A stretch of 64,000 bases of DNA. Source: Anisus vortex. Lineage: Eukaryota; Mollusca; Gastropoda; Planorbidae. The notes beneath the pieces are model-generated. The model saw only the letters and a program-made list of their open reading frames with translations. It had not been told where the DNA came from and did no database searches. The position numbers and the translations under genes are program-made. The DNA lies in the NCBI GenBank assembly GCA_949126835.1, contig OX421492.1, forward strand, positions 44,227,498-44,291,497, written 5' to 3'. Below are positions 54,771-64,000 of this stretch, one piece after another. Each line of letters begins with the position of its first letter. Position 1 is the stretch's first letter.

Positions 54771-57475
54771 AATCTGGTATAATCTGCCGTCAGTTTATCT
54801 TGGTGTTATTCTGTTATAATCTGCCGTCAGTTTATCTAGGTGTTACTCTGGTATAATCTGCCGTCAGTTTATCTAGGTGTTACTCTGTTATAATCTGCAG
54901 TCAGTTTATCTAGGTGTTACTCTGTTATAATCTGCCGTCAGTTTATCTAGGTGTTACTCTGTTATAATCTGCCGTCAGTTTATCTAGGTGTTACTCTGTT
55001 ATAATCTGCCGTCAGTTTATCTAGGTGTTACTCTGGTATAATCTGCAGTCAGTTTATCTAGGTGTTACTCTGGTATAACCTGCCGTCAGTTTATCTTGGT
55101 GTTACTCTGGTATAATCTGCCGTCAGTTTATCTTGGTGTTACTCTGTTATAATCTGCCGTCAGTTTATCTAGGTGTTACTCTGTTATAATCTGCAGTCAG
55201 TTTATCTTGGTGTTACTCTGTTATAATCTGCCGTCAGTTTATCTAGGTGTTACTCTGGTATAATCTGCCGTCAGTTTATCTAGGTGTTACTCTGTTATAA
55301 TCTGCAGTCAGTTTATCTAGGTGTTACTTTTGTATAATCTGCCGTCAGTTTATCTAGGCGTTACTCTGTTATAATCTGCAGTCAGTTTATCTAGGTGTTA
55401 CTCTGTTATAATCTGCCGTCAGTTTATCTAGGTGTTACTCTGTTATAATCTGCCGTCAGTTTATCTAGGTGTTACTCTGTTATAATCTGCAGTCAGTTTA
55501 TCTTGGTGTTACTCTGTTATAATCTGCCGTCAGTTTATCTAGGTGTTACTCTGGTATAATCTGCCGTCAGTTTATCTAGGTGTTACTCTGTTATAATCTG
55601 CAGTCAGTTTATCTAGGTGTTACTCTGGTATAATCTGCCGTCAGTTTATCTAGGTGTTACTCTGTTATAATCTGCAGTCAGTTTATCTAGGTGTTACTCT
55701 GTTATAATCTGCCGTCAGTTTATCTAGGTGTTACTCTGTTATAATCTGCCGTCAGTTTATCTAGGTGTTACTCTGTTATAATCTGCCGTCAGTTTATCTA
55801 GGTGTTACTCTGTTATAATCTGCAGTCAGTTTATCTAGGTGTTACTCTGTTATAATCTGCCGTCAGTTTATCTAGGTGTTACTCTGTTATAATCTGCCGT
55901 CAGTTTATCTAGGTGTTACTCTGTTATAATCTGCAGTCAGTTTATCTAGGTGTTACTCTGTTATAATCTGCAGTCAGTTTATCTAGGTGTTACTCTGTTA
56001 TAATCTGCCGTCAGTTTATCTAGGTGTTACTCTGTTATAATCTGCAGTCAGTTTATCTAGGTGTTACTCTGTTATAATCTGCCGTCAGTTTATTTAGGTG
56101 TTACTCTGTTATAATCTGCCGTCAGTTCATCTAGGTGTTACTCTGTTATAATCTGCAGTCAGTTTATCTAGGTGTTACTCTGTTATAATCTGCCGTCAGT
56201 TTATCTAGGTGTTACTCTGTTATAATCTGCCGTCAGTTTATCTAGGTGTTACTATGTTATAATCTGCCGTCAATTTATCTAGGTGTTACTCTGGTATAAT
56301 CTGCAGTCAGTTTATCTAGGTGTTACTCTGGTATAATCTGCAGTCAGTTTATCTAGGTGTTACTCTGGTATAATCTGCAGTCAGTTTATCTAGGTGTTAC
56401 TCTGTTATAATCTGCCGTCAGTTTATCTAGGTGTTACTCTGGTATAATCTGCAGTCAGTTTATCTAGGTGTTACTCTGGTATAATCTGCAGTCAGTTTAT
56501 CTAGGTGTTACTCTGGTATAATCTGCAGTCAGTTTATCTAGGTGTTACTCTGGTATAATCTGCAGTCAGTTTATCTAGGTGTTACTCTGGTATAATCTGC
56601 AGTCAGTTTATCTAGGTGTTACTCTGGTATAATCTGCAGTCAGTTTATCTAGGTGTTACTCTGGTATAATCTGCAGTCAGTTTATCTAGGTGTTACTCTG
56701 TTATAATCAGCGTCAGTTTATCTAGGTGTTACTATGTTATAATCTGCAGTCAGTTTATCTAGGTGTTACTCTGGTATAATCTGCAGTCAGTTTATCTAGG
56801 TGTTACTCTGTTATAATCTGCCGTCAGTTTATCTAGGTGTTACTCTGGTATAATCTGCAGTCAGTTTATCTAGGTGTTACTCTGGTATAATCTGCCGTCA
56901 GTTTATCTAGGTGTTACTCTGGTATAATCTGCCGTCAGTTTATCTAGGTGTTACTCTGTTATAATCTGCCGTCAGTTTATCTAGGTGTTACTCTGTTATA
57001 ATCTGCCGTCAGTTTATCTAGGTGTTACTCTGTTATAATCTGCAGTCAGTTTATCTAGGTGTTACTCTGTTATAATCTGCCGTCAGTTTATCTAGGTGTT
57101 ACTCTGTTATAATCTGCCGTCAGTTTATCTAGGTGTTACTCTGTTATAATCTGCCGTCAGTTTATCTAGGTGTTACTCTGTTATAATCTGCCGTCAGTTT
57201 ATCTAGGTGTTACTCTGTTATAATCTGCCGTCAGTTTATCTAGGTGTTACTCTGTCATAATCTGCCGTCAGTTTATCTAGGTGTTACTCTGTTATAATCT
57301 GCCGTCAGTTTATCTAGGTGTTACTCTGTTATAATCTGCCGTCAGTTTATCTAGGTGTTACTCTGGTATAATCTGCCGTCAGTTTATCTAGGTGTTACTC
57401 TGTTATAATCTGCCGTCAGTTTATCTAGGTGTTACTCTGGTATAATCTGCAGTCAGTTTATCTAGGTGTTACTAA
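54771..57475. repeat. 37-bp minisatellite (about 73 copies), largest array in the window
   Basis: Unit GTTATAATCTGCCGTCAGTT, TATCTAGGTGTTACTCT. Two sites vary independently: TGCCGTC/TGCAGTC and CTGTTAT/CTGGTAT, with occasional CTTGG for CTAGG. Blocks of like variants (for example TGCAGTC with GGTAT at 56280-56700) show local homogenisation. No long open frame because 37 is not a multiple of 3 and stops occur in every frame. Confidence 0.97.
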
Positions 57476-58199
57476 TATAAGCTTACTGTAGGCATTTAGG
57501 TAGGATATATGCCCTACGTCATTAACCCGTTACAGAAACTTTGACTTGTATCAAACACCAAGAATACCAAACACATTTTTAGTGTAGAAAAAAAATCCTA
57601 TTGTTTTTAGAAAATGGTTTGTATATAATAATTAGAACAATGTTCAATTAACAGCCAACGATATAAATACAAACACAATTAGAATGAAAAGAAGTTCAAT
57701 ATAAATATATCTTGCTTAGTGAATGAGGATAATGCTGAGAAGGCTAGATCAAGAGACTTTATTGTTGTAAAGGAGGGAGCCACCTTCTATGTATTCCAGT
57801 CCTGTTCGTTGATGTTTTCTGTTTTGGCATTCGATGAAACATCACAGCCCCAGATACGCATGATACCTTCATGATTTTCAAGTGTTTTTTTCCCCAAATG
57901 GTGAATCTAACTAATTATTTCTTTCATTGTAGGGCTCTAACTCGTTATCTTTCTTATATAGCCTATTTTATTCAACGACGTGAAGTGTGTCCACTTGATT
58001 TTGTGACGTCATAATTATTATTGTGTGTGTATTGTTTGACATCTCGAAACCCATGACCAATTGATAGCAGGAGGACTGTAAGAAAAACAAATAAAGGTCA
58101 GTTAGACAATCACGGCCAGCACAGTGTGCTCAGTGTTGTAACTTAATAATAATTCAAAGTTTTCTTTGTGAGTTTGTCCATAACAGTAGAGGATCTACA
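57476..58199. other. Unassigned region
   Basis: No repeat or coding signal recognised. It is the left flank of the hAT element starting at 58200. Confidence 0.4.
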
Positions 58200-58424
58200 C
58201 AGGGCCGGCTCTAGGGTTATTGACGCCCTAGGCGAAAACAAATTCTGCGCCCTCGTTAAAGTGCCTTCGGCGGGGTCTGCCGGGTATGGAACTTCGAAAA
58301 TGTGTTTGTGTTAATAATTGTTATAGCCCAACAAAGTATTTTATTTTATAACATTTGATTAATTACTGTGAAATGTAAATATATAATTATAAAGACTAAA
58401 ACCCTAATGATACTTCTCTGCTTA

Positions 58425-58649
58425 GGAAATCCTTGTATGACGGCTTTTGGGTCTAACTTACTTGCTATCTCACTTTCAATAGAAATTGTCGCCAGACCCG
58501 CATTTTACTACGCATACAGGTTTTAATTAGCTTCAGATTTAAAAAAACTTCGTTCAACACTAGCTACGAAAATTGACAACGTAAGCAAAATACGAAGGGC
58601 TACACAAATGTTAGGGAATCCATTTTTAAGATTATATTGGTAAATGTAG
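58425..58649 (-). pseudogene. hAT transposase, C-terminal dimerisation domain remnant
   Basis: Minus-strand reading gives YIYQYNLKNGFPNICVALRI, LLTLSIFVASVERSFFKSEA and, after two stops, GLATISIESEIASKLDPKAV. This is the hAT dimerisation region (PN...ALRILLTL, SxERSF, LATISIE) typical of animal ZMYM1/TTF-type hAT transposases. Stops and one frameshift show it is dead. Its 5' neighbour in the gene resumes at 62985. Confidence 0.85.
58639..58649. repeat. Left 11-bp target-site duplication of the LINE
   Basis: GGTAAATGTAG, identical to 62985-62995. Confidence 0.88.
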
Positions 58650-61600
58650 CTTGAGGGAGCTATCATCTCCTACCAAGCGCGTCCCCAGGTGGCGGATAGG
58701 GGAATGACCTTTAGATATAAGGGTTAGCCGTGAATACTGAATAAGCGGCCGCGGACCAACTGGTTTGCTGTCATGGAGGGTGAGGTGGGGTATCCCGTGG
58801 TAAGGATACTCTTTAAAAAATGCCTTATAAATCCAAAGAAATGACTTCAAAAAGCGAACATAGAGCGCTCAAACTCTAAACCCGGACAGATGAGGCCGTT
58901 AGCTAGGGATAGCAATCATCTAGGAGAGAAAACTCCAAAAATAAATCAACTGCTGCCTTGCAGACGATCTTGGTTGATCAAAGGCTATGGAAGCACATTC
59001 AGAAAGAAAAGCAGGCTGAAGTCGGAGTCCACGGGCCAACTGGCGCAAAACACGTCGGCACGCAAACCTCAAAATGATGGAGGAAACAGATAATAGTACA
59101 TACTATAGTTGTGGCGTCCTGCCTGTGGAATCCCGCCGTGCAGGTAGGGGGTCGGGCTCTCCGCCTCGAAGGAGCCCACCCAAGCGAACTGGTGGTTCTT
59201 CCTCCTCTGCTTGTGAAGTCAGGAGCAGAGAAAAGGAAGTAAACCCTACTGACAAGAACATTAAAGGGAAAACAAAACACAATTTAGTCTTTCTCCACTG
59301 GAATGCAGAGGGCATCCAAAAGAAAAAAGAAGCCTTAAAGATCTTCCTCCATAAAAATTAAGTAGATGTGGCATGCATCCAAGAAACTCACCTCAATAGC
59401 AATCAGCGTTTCTCAATTAGAGGCTACACATGCTTAAGACAAGACAGGGAAAACAGATCTAAAGGGGGAATTCTTACTCTCGTCAAAAACAACATACCTA
59501 CCTCAGATATCATCATACCAAGCTCCACGCAATCTGAAATAATGGGGACCAAGCTGATCCTACCAGGGGGAAACCTAAACATAATCAATTGCTACTGCCC
59601 ACCAGACAAAGAGCTAGAACTTGGCAGAATTCAAATCCCAATAAATGAAGAGTGTCTAATACTGGGTGATATGAACAGCCGCTCCCAGAGCTGGGGATAT
59701 CCAGACCTCAATGCCAGGGGAGAAGAAATCGAGGAGTGGCAAGCCGAAAACAGTCTGATTCTCCTAAACCAGCCAGAAGACCCACCCACCTTTTACTCCA
59801 GATCATGGATGACTTCATCAACTCCAGACTTAGCCTTTGCTACCAATACAATATCCATAGGAAGTAAAAGAGTAGTCGCTGACCAACTAGCCACCAGTGA
59901 CCACAGACCCATTCTCATCCAAATAGAAACCACTCACCTGCCCATAGAAAACCCCACCCTTCCCAGATGGAACTACAAGAAAGCAAATTGGAACCTCTTT
60001 GCACGCTTAACAGATGTCTATGTGACACACATCAATGGCAAAACAAATCGGATAAACAAATCCTACACTGAATTCTCTAGAGCTCTCCTTAAAGCAGCGA
60101 AGGAATCCATCCCAAGAGGAGCCAGAAAAAATTATATACCAAACTGGTCTCAACACTTGGAACTCCTCCACAATGAAACCATCAAAGCAGAAAAATCTCC
60201 AACGATAGAAAATAATATACAACTAAAAGCTGCAAACGCAATCTTCAGAAAGGAATATCTCTCGTCAATCAGGAAGAGCTGGCATGAAAAGACAGAAAAA
60301 CTAAATGCAGACAGAGATGGACATAAGCTGTGGAAAATCGCCAAAAGTCTGAACCAAGAGGAGAACAGATCTTCGCCAATAGTCCTAGACGCAGACCAAG
60401 AAAAGCTCACAGGCCGCGAAGCTGCTCAAAAATTTATAAAACAGCAGCGTAGGAAAGATTAGTATCACCGAAAAAAGAGCCAGAGAAGTCAATGACCACA
60501 TAGAGAAAGCTCCAAAAATTTCCACACCACACTCTCATGGAATGACAGCAAATCTCAGTATGAAAGAGTTTGATGACTCACTGAAACTCCTCAAACCCAA
60601 ACAAGCTCCAGGATCAGACAAGATCTCAAATGATATTCTTATTCATTTAGGACCTCTGGCAAAGAAAAAACTACTGCAAATATTCAATGCTAGCTGGAAG
60701 TCAGGGAAAATTTCAACTGTCTGGAAAAAAGCTATCATGATCCCTATACTAAAGCATGGTAAACCAAGAAACCAAGTTGACAGCTACCGCCCAATAAGTT
60801 TAACCAGTTGCGTCTGCAAACTAATGGAAAGAATGGTCAACAATAGGCTCACATGGCTTCTTGAATCTGAAAATATACTAGCAGATGAACAGGCAGGTTT
60901 CAGAAAATGTCGATCAACAGAAGACCAAATAGCTTATATAGCCCAAGAAATAGAAGATGGATTCCAGGAAAAGAAACCAACGACCATTGTCTGGGTCGAC
61001 CTAGAAAAAGCATTCGATAAGGTCTGGAAAGAAGGTCTAATCCTAAAGCTATTAAACAACCATATATCCCACAAAATTTTAAACTGGATTACAGAATACC
61101 TAAAAAATCGAAAAGCTATAGTCAACTTGCAAGGAAAAAGGAGCAACATAGCAACAATACAAAATGGAGTTCCCCAGGGAGGTGTACTGTCACCCACACT
61201 ATTTCTCATTTTCATAAATGACCTAATTCAACATATTCCTAGAAAAGTAAAAAGCAGCATGTACGCCGACGATCTTGCTCTAATAAGCACAGAAGAATAT
61301 ATAGGCACCTCAAAATTCAGGCTACAAGATGCACTAAACAACCTCAACCTATGGTCCAAAGAATGGGGAATGACCATAAACTCAAAAAAGACTACATACT
61401 CAATTTTCTCTCTATCTACTAAAGTACAAAGCCTCAAACTGACCTTAGACAAAACAATCCTTGAAAAAAATGACAATCCCACATATTTAGGAGTTACGTT
61501 TGACCCAAGACTAACCTGGAAAAGTCAAATAGAAAACTCACAGAAAAAGGGAATCCAAAGACTAGCTTTGATGAAAAAACTTGCTGGCTCAGACTGGGGT

Positions 61601-62984
61601 GCAAATCACTCTATCTTGAAAAAAACATATACCAGTTATATAAAGCCTACCCTAGAATATGGAGCCACAGTGTGGGGTACGGTAGCCCAATCAAACCTCC
61701 GAAAAATAAACAAAGTTCAAAACCTAGGACTTCGAATCATAACAGGAGCAATGAAAACTACCCCAATCAGAGCAATGGAGGATGCAACAAACCTAAGCTC
61801 TATGGAAACTAGACGAGAAACCAAAATCCTTACTCACTTCACCAAGCTAGAAGCATCAGGTCATCACCCTCTAAAACCCAAGCTACTCAAAACCTCCTCA
61901 ACAAAAAGACTTCAAAGATCCAATTTTATACAAGAAGCCAAACATCTAAAAAGTAAATATAAAATAGATAACATTGCAATTGAACCTACCCAACCCCACA
62001 GCCACTTCCCCCCCCCCCTGGGACCCAAGCCCTACTCTAAAAATCAGAGACGAACTAAGCAACATAGGGAAAAAATCTGACTACACGCCCGAAATACTAA
62101 AAGAAGCAGTAAACAACATCATTAGAGAACAATACCCCCAAAATGCATGGACCAGAGTCTATACTGATGGGTCAACTGGAAAAGAGTTGAAAAATGAAGG
62201 AGCCGGCATTTTCCTAGAGTGGCCAAATGGAGAACTCCTAGAAAAAGCCACTGTCACAGGTAGCCTCTCAGATAGCACTAGAGCAGAAAGAAAAGCAATT
62301 GAGCTTGCTGCAAATATACTAACAAGCCACACTCAATCCCCCAACAGCCAGATTGTCATCTTCACTGACGCCAAAACAGTACTCCAGTCTCTAAAAAACC
62401 CAAATGCCCCGATCAACCAGTCACTCAGTACAGAACTTTTAAAACTGAACAAAATAACTAAAGAACTGGTTCTCCAATGGATCCCTGGGCATAATGAAGG
62501 AAATGACACTGCCGACACCTTAGCTAAAGCTGAAGGCAGACAAAACCAGACAGACCCATCTCTACACCCCGAAGAAATAAAGGCATTACTCAAAAGGAAT
62601 GAATCCGAAAGATGGTCTGAGCTGCAACAAAACAACCCAAAGATTGATGCTTACTACAAACTCTCCCGCCAATTTCAAAACATCATCTTCAGACTACGGA
62701 CTGGTCACAACAGGCTAAAGCAACATATGTTCCGCAAACTACGAATCGGAGCAAGCGAAATGTGCCCCTGTGAAACAGCTCCCGAAAATGCGGAGCATGT
62801 CCTTCAGACCTGCCCTCTGTATCTTTCTACCCGGTCAGCCATTTGGCCCCTGGGGGCTACCTTCAACGACAAACTGTTCGGTGGACTAGAGCAACTGACA
62901 GCCACGGCGCAGTTCATTACAACTATCTGACTTGTTGTCTGAATCCTCCCAATCATAACTTTTGAGAACGAAGAAGAAGAAGAA
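58650..62984 (+). mobile_element. I-clade (nimbus-like) LINE, 4.3 kb, apparently full-length pol region
   Basis: Bounded by an 11-bp duplication (GGTAAATGTAG). Bases 58650-59073 form a GC-richer 5' untranslated region. Then comes one pol frame (59074-62930) with APE endonuclease, reverse transcriptase, RNase H and a Cys/His end. The 3' UTR is about 55 bases and ends in (GAA)n. APE plus RT plus RNase H is the I/Ingi/Nimb group pattern; nimbus is an I-clade element described from Biomphalaria glabrata. There is no gag-like ORF1, so it is either a one-ORF element or lacks its 5' part. Three lesions make it inactive, yet it is the least decayed transposon here and so a fairly recent insertion. 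Confidence 0.9.
59074..62930 (+). pseudogene. LINE pol: endonuclease - reverse transcriptase - RNase H, three inactivating lesions
   Basis: Endonuclease (about 59270-59950): NLVFLHWNAEGI, IQETHL, LGDMNSRSQSWG, TPDLAFATN, SDHRPIL. Reverse transcriptase (about 60580-61700): YRPISLTSCVCKLMER, WVDLEKAFDKVW, GVPQGGVLSPTLFLIFINDL, MYADDLAL (catalytic), YLGVTFDPRLTWK. RNase H (about 62150-62550): VYTDGST, RAERKAIELA, IFTDAKTVL, WIPGHNEGNDTADTLAK, with the D-E-D-D residues all present. C-terminal CPCETAPENAEHVLQTCPL is a CCHC-like knuckle. Lesions: a TAA at 59359-59361 inside the endonuclease; a frame change at about 60440-60460 between endonuclease and RT; and a frame change at the C-run near 62010 between RT and RNase H. 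Between lesions the frame is clean, and the last two sit in length-variable contexts, so sequencing error cannot be excluded for the C-run. Confidence 0.92.
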
Positions 62985-62995
62985 GGTAAATGTAG
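62985..62995. repeat. Right 11-bp target-site duplication of the LINE
   Basis: GGTAAATGTAG directly after the (GAA)n tail. Confidence 0.88.
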
Positions 62996-63790
62996 TTAAG
63001 GACTTCTTCAGGGTTTGATACTGATTCATGGAGATGATGGGAAATTGCTCTTATATAGTTTAGAACACTGTCGTAAAGCATTAATGTCAGATTCATTCAA
63101 ACCTTCATCTTTTACAATTGTTAATGCTTTTCCCACGTTTTTGCACATCGACTTAACATCTGTTGTAGTCTAGTTTTTAAGGTCAGGAATGTTGTACAAA
63201 AATCCAAAGACACCAGATACTTTATTTAACTGGGAAAATCTTTCTTTTACCGCATAAACAGCTGTGTCTAAAGCAGTAGCCTAACATAAAAGTGGATCTT
63301 GAAAATTTGTGAGAGGTCACCTGCGATAACTACAGATTCATCTGCTGATTCGTAATCAACCATGTTCTTCTTTTTTTTTTCTAATTCGGACCTTCTCTTT
63401 CTCAAATACTGGTTCTATTCCATGCAACTTCTTATGCCACTTCATTAGCATCAACCAGAACTCTATCGAACTCTAAATCATTTCTAGCTGTAACCAAAAA
63501 CTCTTTTTTTTTCATGTGACTAACGGCTTTCTGGAGACTCTCAATTTTTTTCTTGCAATATCTTACATTAAGTTTACTTGAAACAAAATGTTGTTCCATG
63601 TGACAAGTGCAACTATAAACTTGAAGTCTGAGATATTTTTAAGTAACCCCAAGTGCTTCTACCTTCGCAATACTGCCACTAGATTCATTTAGTGTCTTTA
63701 GAAATCTCTTCCAAAGCATTACAAACATGAGATTACTGGTACCGCAGGGGTGTTAGTGCATCAATTCGACTAGACCTACTTGTGCAACTT
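62985..63790 (-). pseudogene. hAT transposase, central part (ZMYM1/DUF4371-like) remnant
   Basis: Minus-strand reading in pieces: SRIDALTPLRYQ (near 63760), CNALEEISKDTK, KIESLQKAVSHMKKKEFL, ARNDLEFDRVLVDANEVA, NMVDYESADESVV, ALDTAVYAVKERFSQLNK, VSGVFGFLYNIPDLKN, KSMCKNVGKALTIVKDEGLN, INALRQCSKLYKSNFP and finally PEEVL at the LINE junction. This order fits the region between the DDE core and the dimerisation domain of ZMYM1-like hAT proteins. Stops and frameshifts are frequent. Joining across the LINE with one copy of the 11-bp duplication continues the frame from PEEVL into the 58425-58649 piece. Confidence 0.8.
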
Positions 63791-64000
63791 AGGGGATTTA
63801 ATGTACTCGTTTTCGTAACTAACAATCTGAAAATGCACACAAAAAAAAACAGCTGCACTGCCAATGCAAACAACTCAGCGCCCTCACGACTTACGATTAA
63901 CGAATTGACTTGAAGGTCACAATCACGTCACTTCACTATGATATTCCGCCCCCGCATCGCATCCAGGGTGTGGCCGGGTGATTGGCCTTTTTGCACTCCG
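63791..64000. other. Unassigned end of window, presumably inside the hAT element
   Basis: No recognisable transposase motif. A GCGCCCTC word at 63880 also occurs near the left terminus (58249), but no terminus is reached. Confidence 0.35.

Larger units (their letters stand above)
58200..64000 (-). mobile_element. hAT element with transposase remnant, split by a LINE; right end outside window
   Basis: Left terminus CAGGGCCGGCTCTAGG (a CAGGG-type hAT end) at 58200. Transposase codes on the minus strand, so its C-terminus lies near this left end and its upstream part at 62985-63790. The 4.3-kb LINE at 58650-62984 is inserted in the transposase gene. The other terminus is not found before 64000. 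Confidence 0.75.

Overview
The window is eukaryotic, AT-rich and almost gene-free. It holds one intact protein gene, a five-exon legumain (asparaginyl endopeptidase) on the minus strand at 33912-38212. The rest is tandem repeats and decayed transposons. The mix suggests a mollusc, most likely a heterobranch or freshwater gastropod: an animal-type legumain with a C-terminal stabilisation domain, an APE/RT/RNase H LINE of the kind known as nimbus in Biomphalaria, tRNA-derived SINEs, and very abundant minisatellites. That placement is inference; nothing here names the species.

Layout. 1-12.5 kb: a 42-bp minisatellite, a LINE copy split by a 435-bp Helitron-like element, a 35-bp minisatellite, two SINEs, another LINE copy with an expanded internal repeat, a second 42-bp array and a 38-bp array. 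12.5-33.5 kb: a CR1-like LINE tail, then arrays with periods of 25, 46, 10, 19, about 52, 18/19, 30, 35, 29, 19 and about 45 bp. Among these are an RTE-like LINE inside a CATA-type array, another decayed LINE, and a SINE that shares its tail with the local LINE family. 33.8-38.4 kb: legumain with poly(A) signal, TATA box and a CCAAT/E-box upstream. 38.8-47.2 kb: two CR1-like LINE remnants, 26-, 16-, 38- and 55-bp arrays, a hAT-type MITE and a SINE. 47.27-51.34 kb: a hAT-like element with a perfect 8-bp target duplication, holding a second, unclassified terminal-inverted-repeat element and a LINE tail. 51.5-57.5 kb: nine near-identical 38-bp repeats, two interspersed-repeat copies, a MITE and a 2.7-kb array of a 37-bp unit. 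58.2-64 kb: a hAT element whose minus-strand transposase remnant is split by a 4.3-kb nimbus-like LINE with an 11-bp target-site duplication.

Two themes explain most of the window. First, transposons nest inside transposons, and several junctions can be read to the base. Second, minisatellites repeatedly sit inside or against LINE copies. In at least six places the repeat unit is itself LINE-derived sequence or interrupts a recognisable LINE, so LINE copies seem to have seeded tandem repeats here. Most long open frames in the window are only tandem repeats whose period keeps a frame open.

All family calls come from motifs read by eye. No database search was run, and repeat boundaries are good to roughly 5-20 bases unless a junction is stated.
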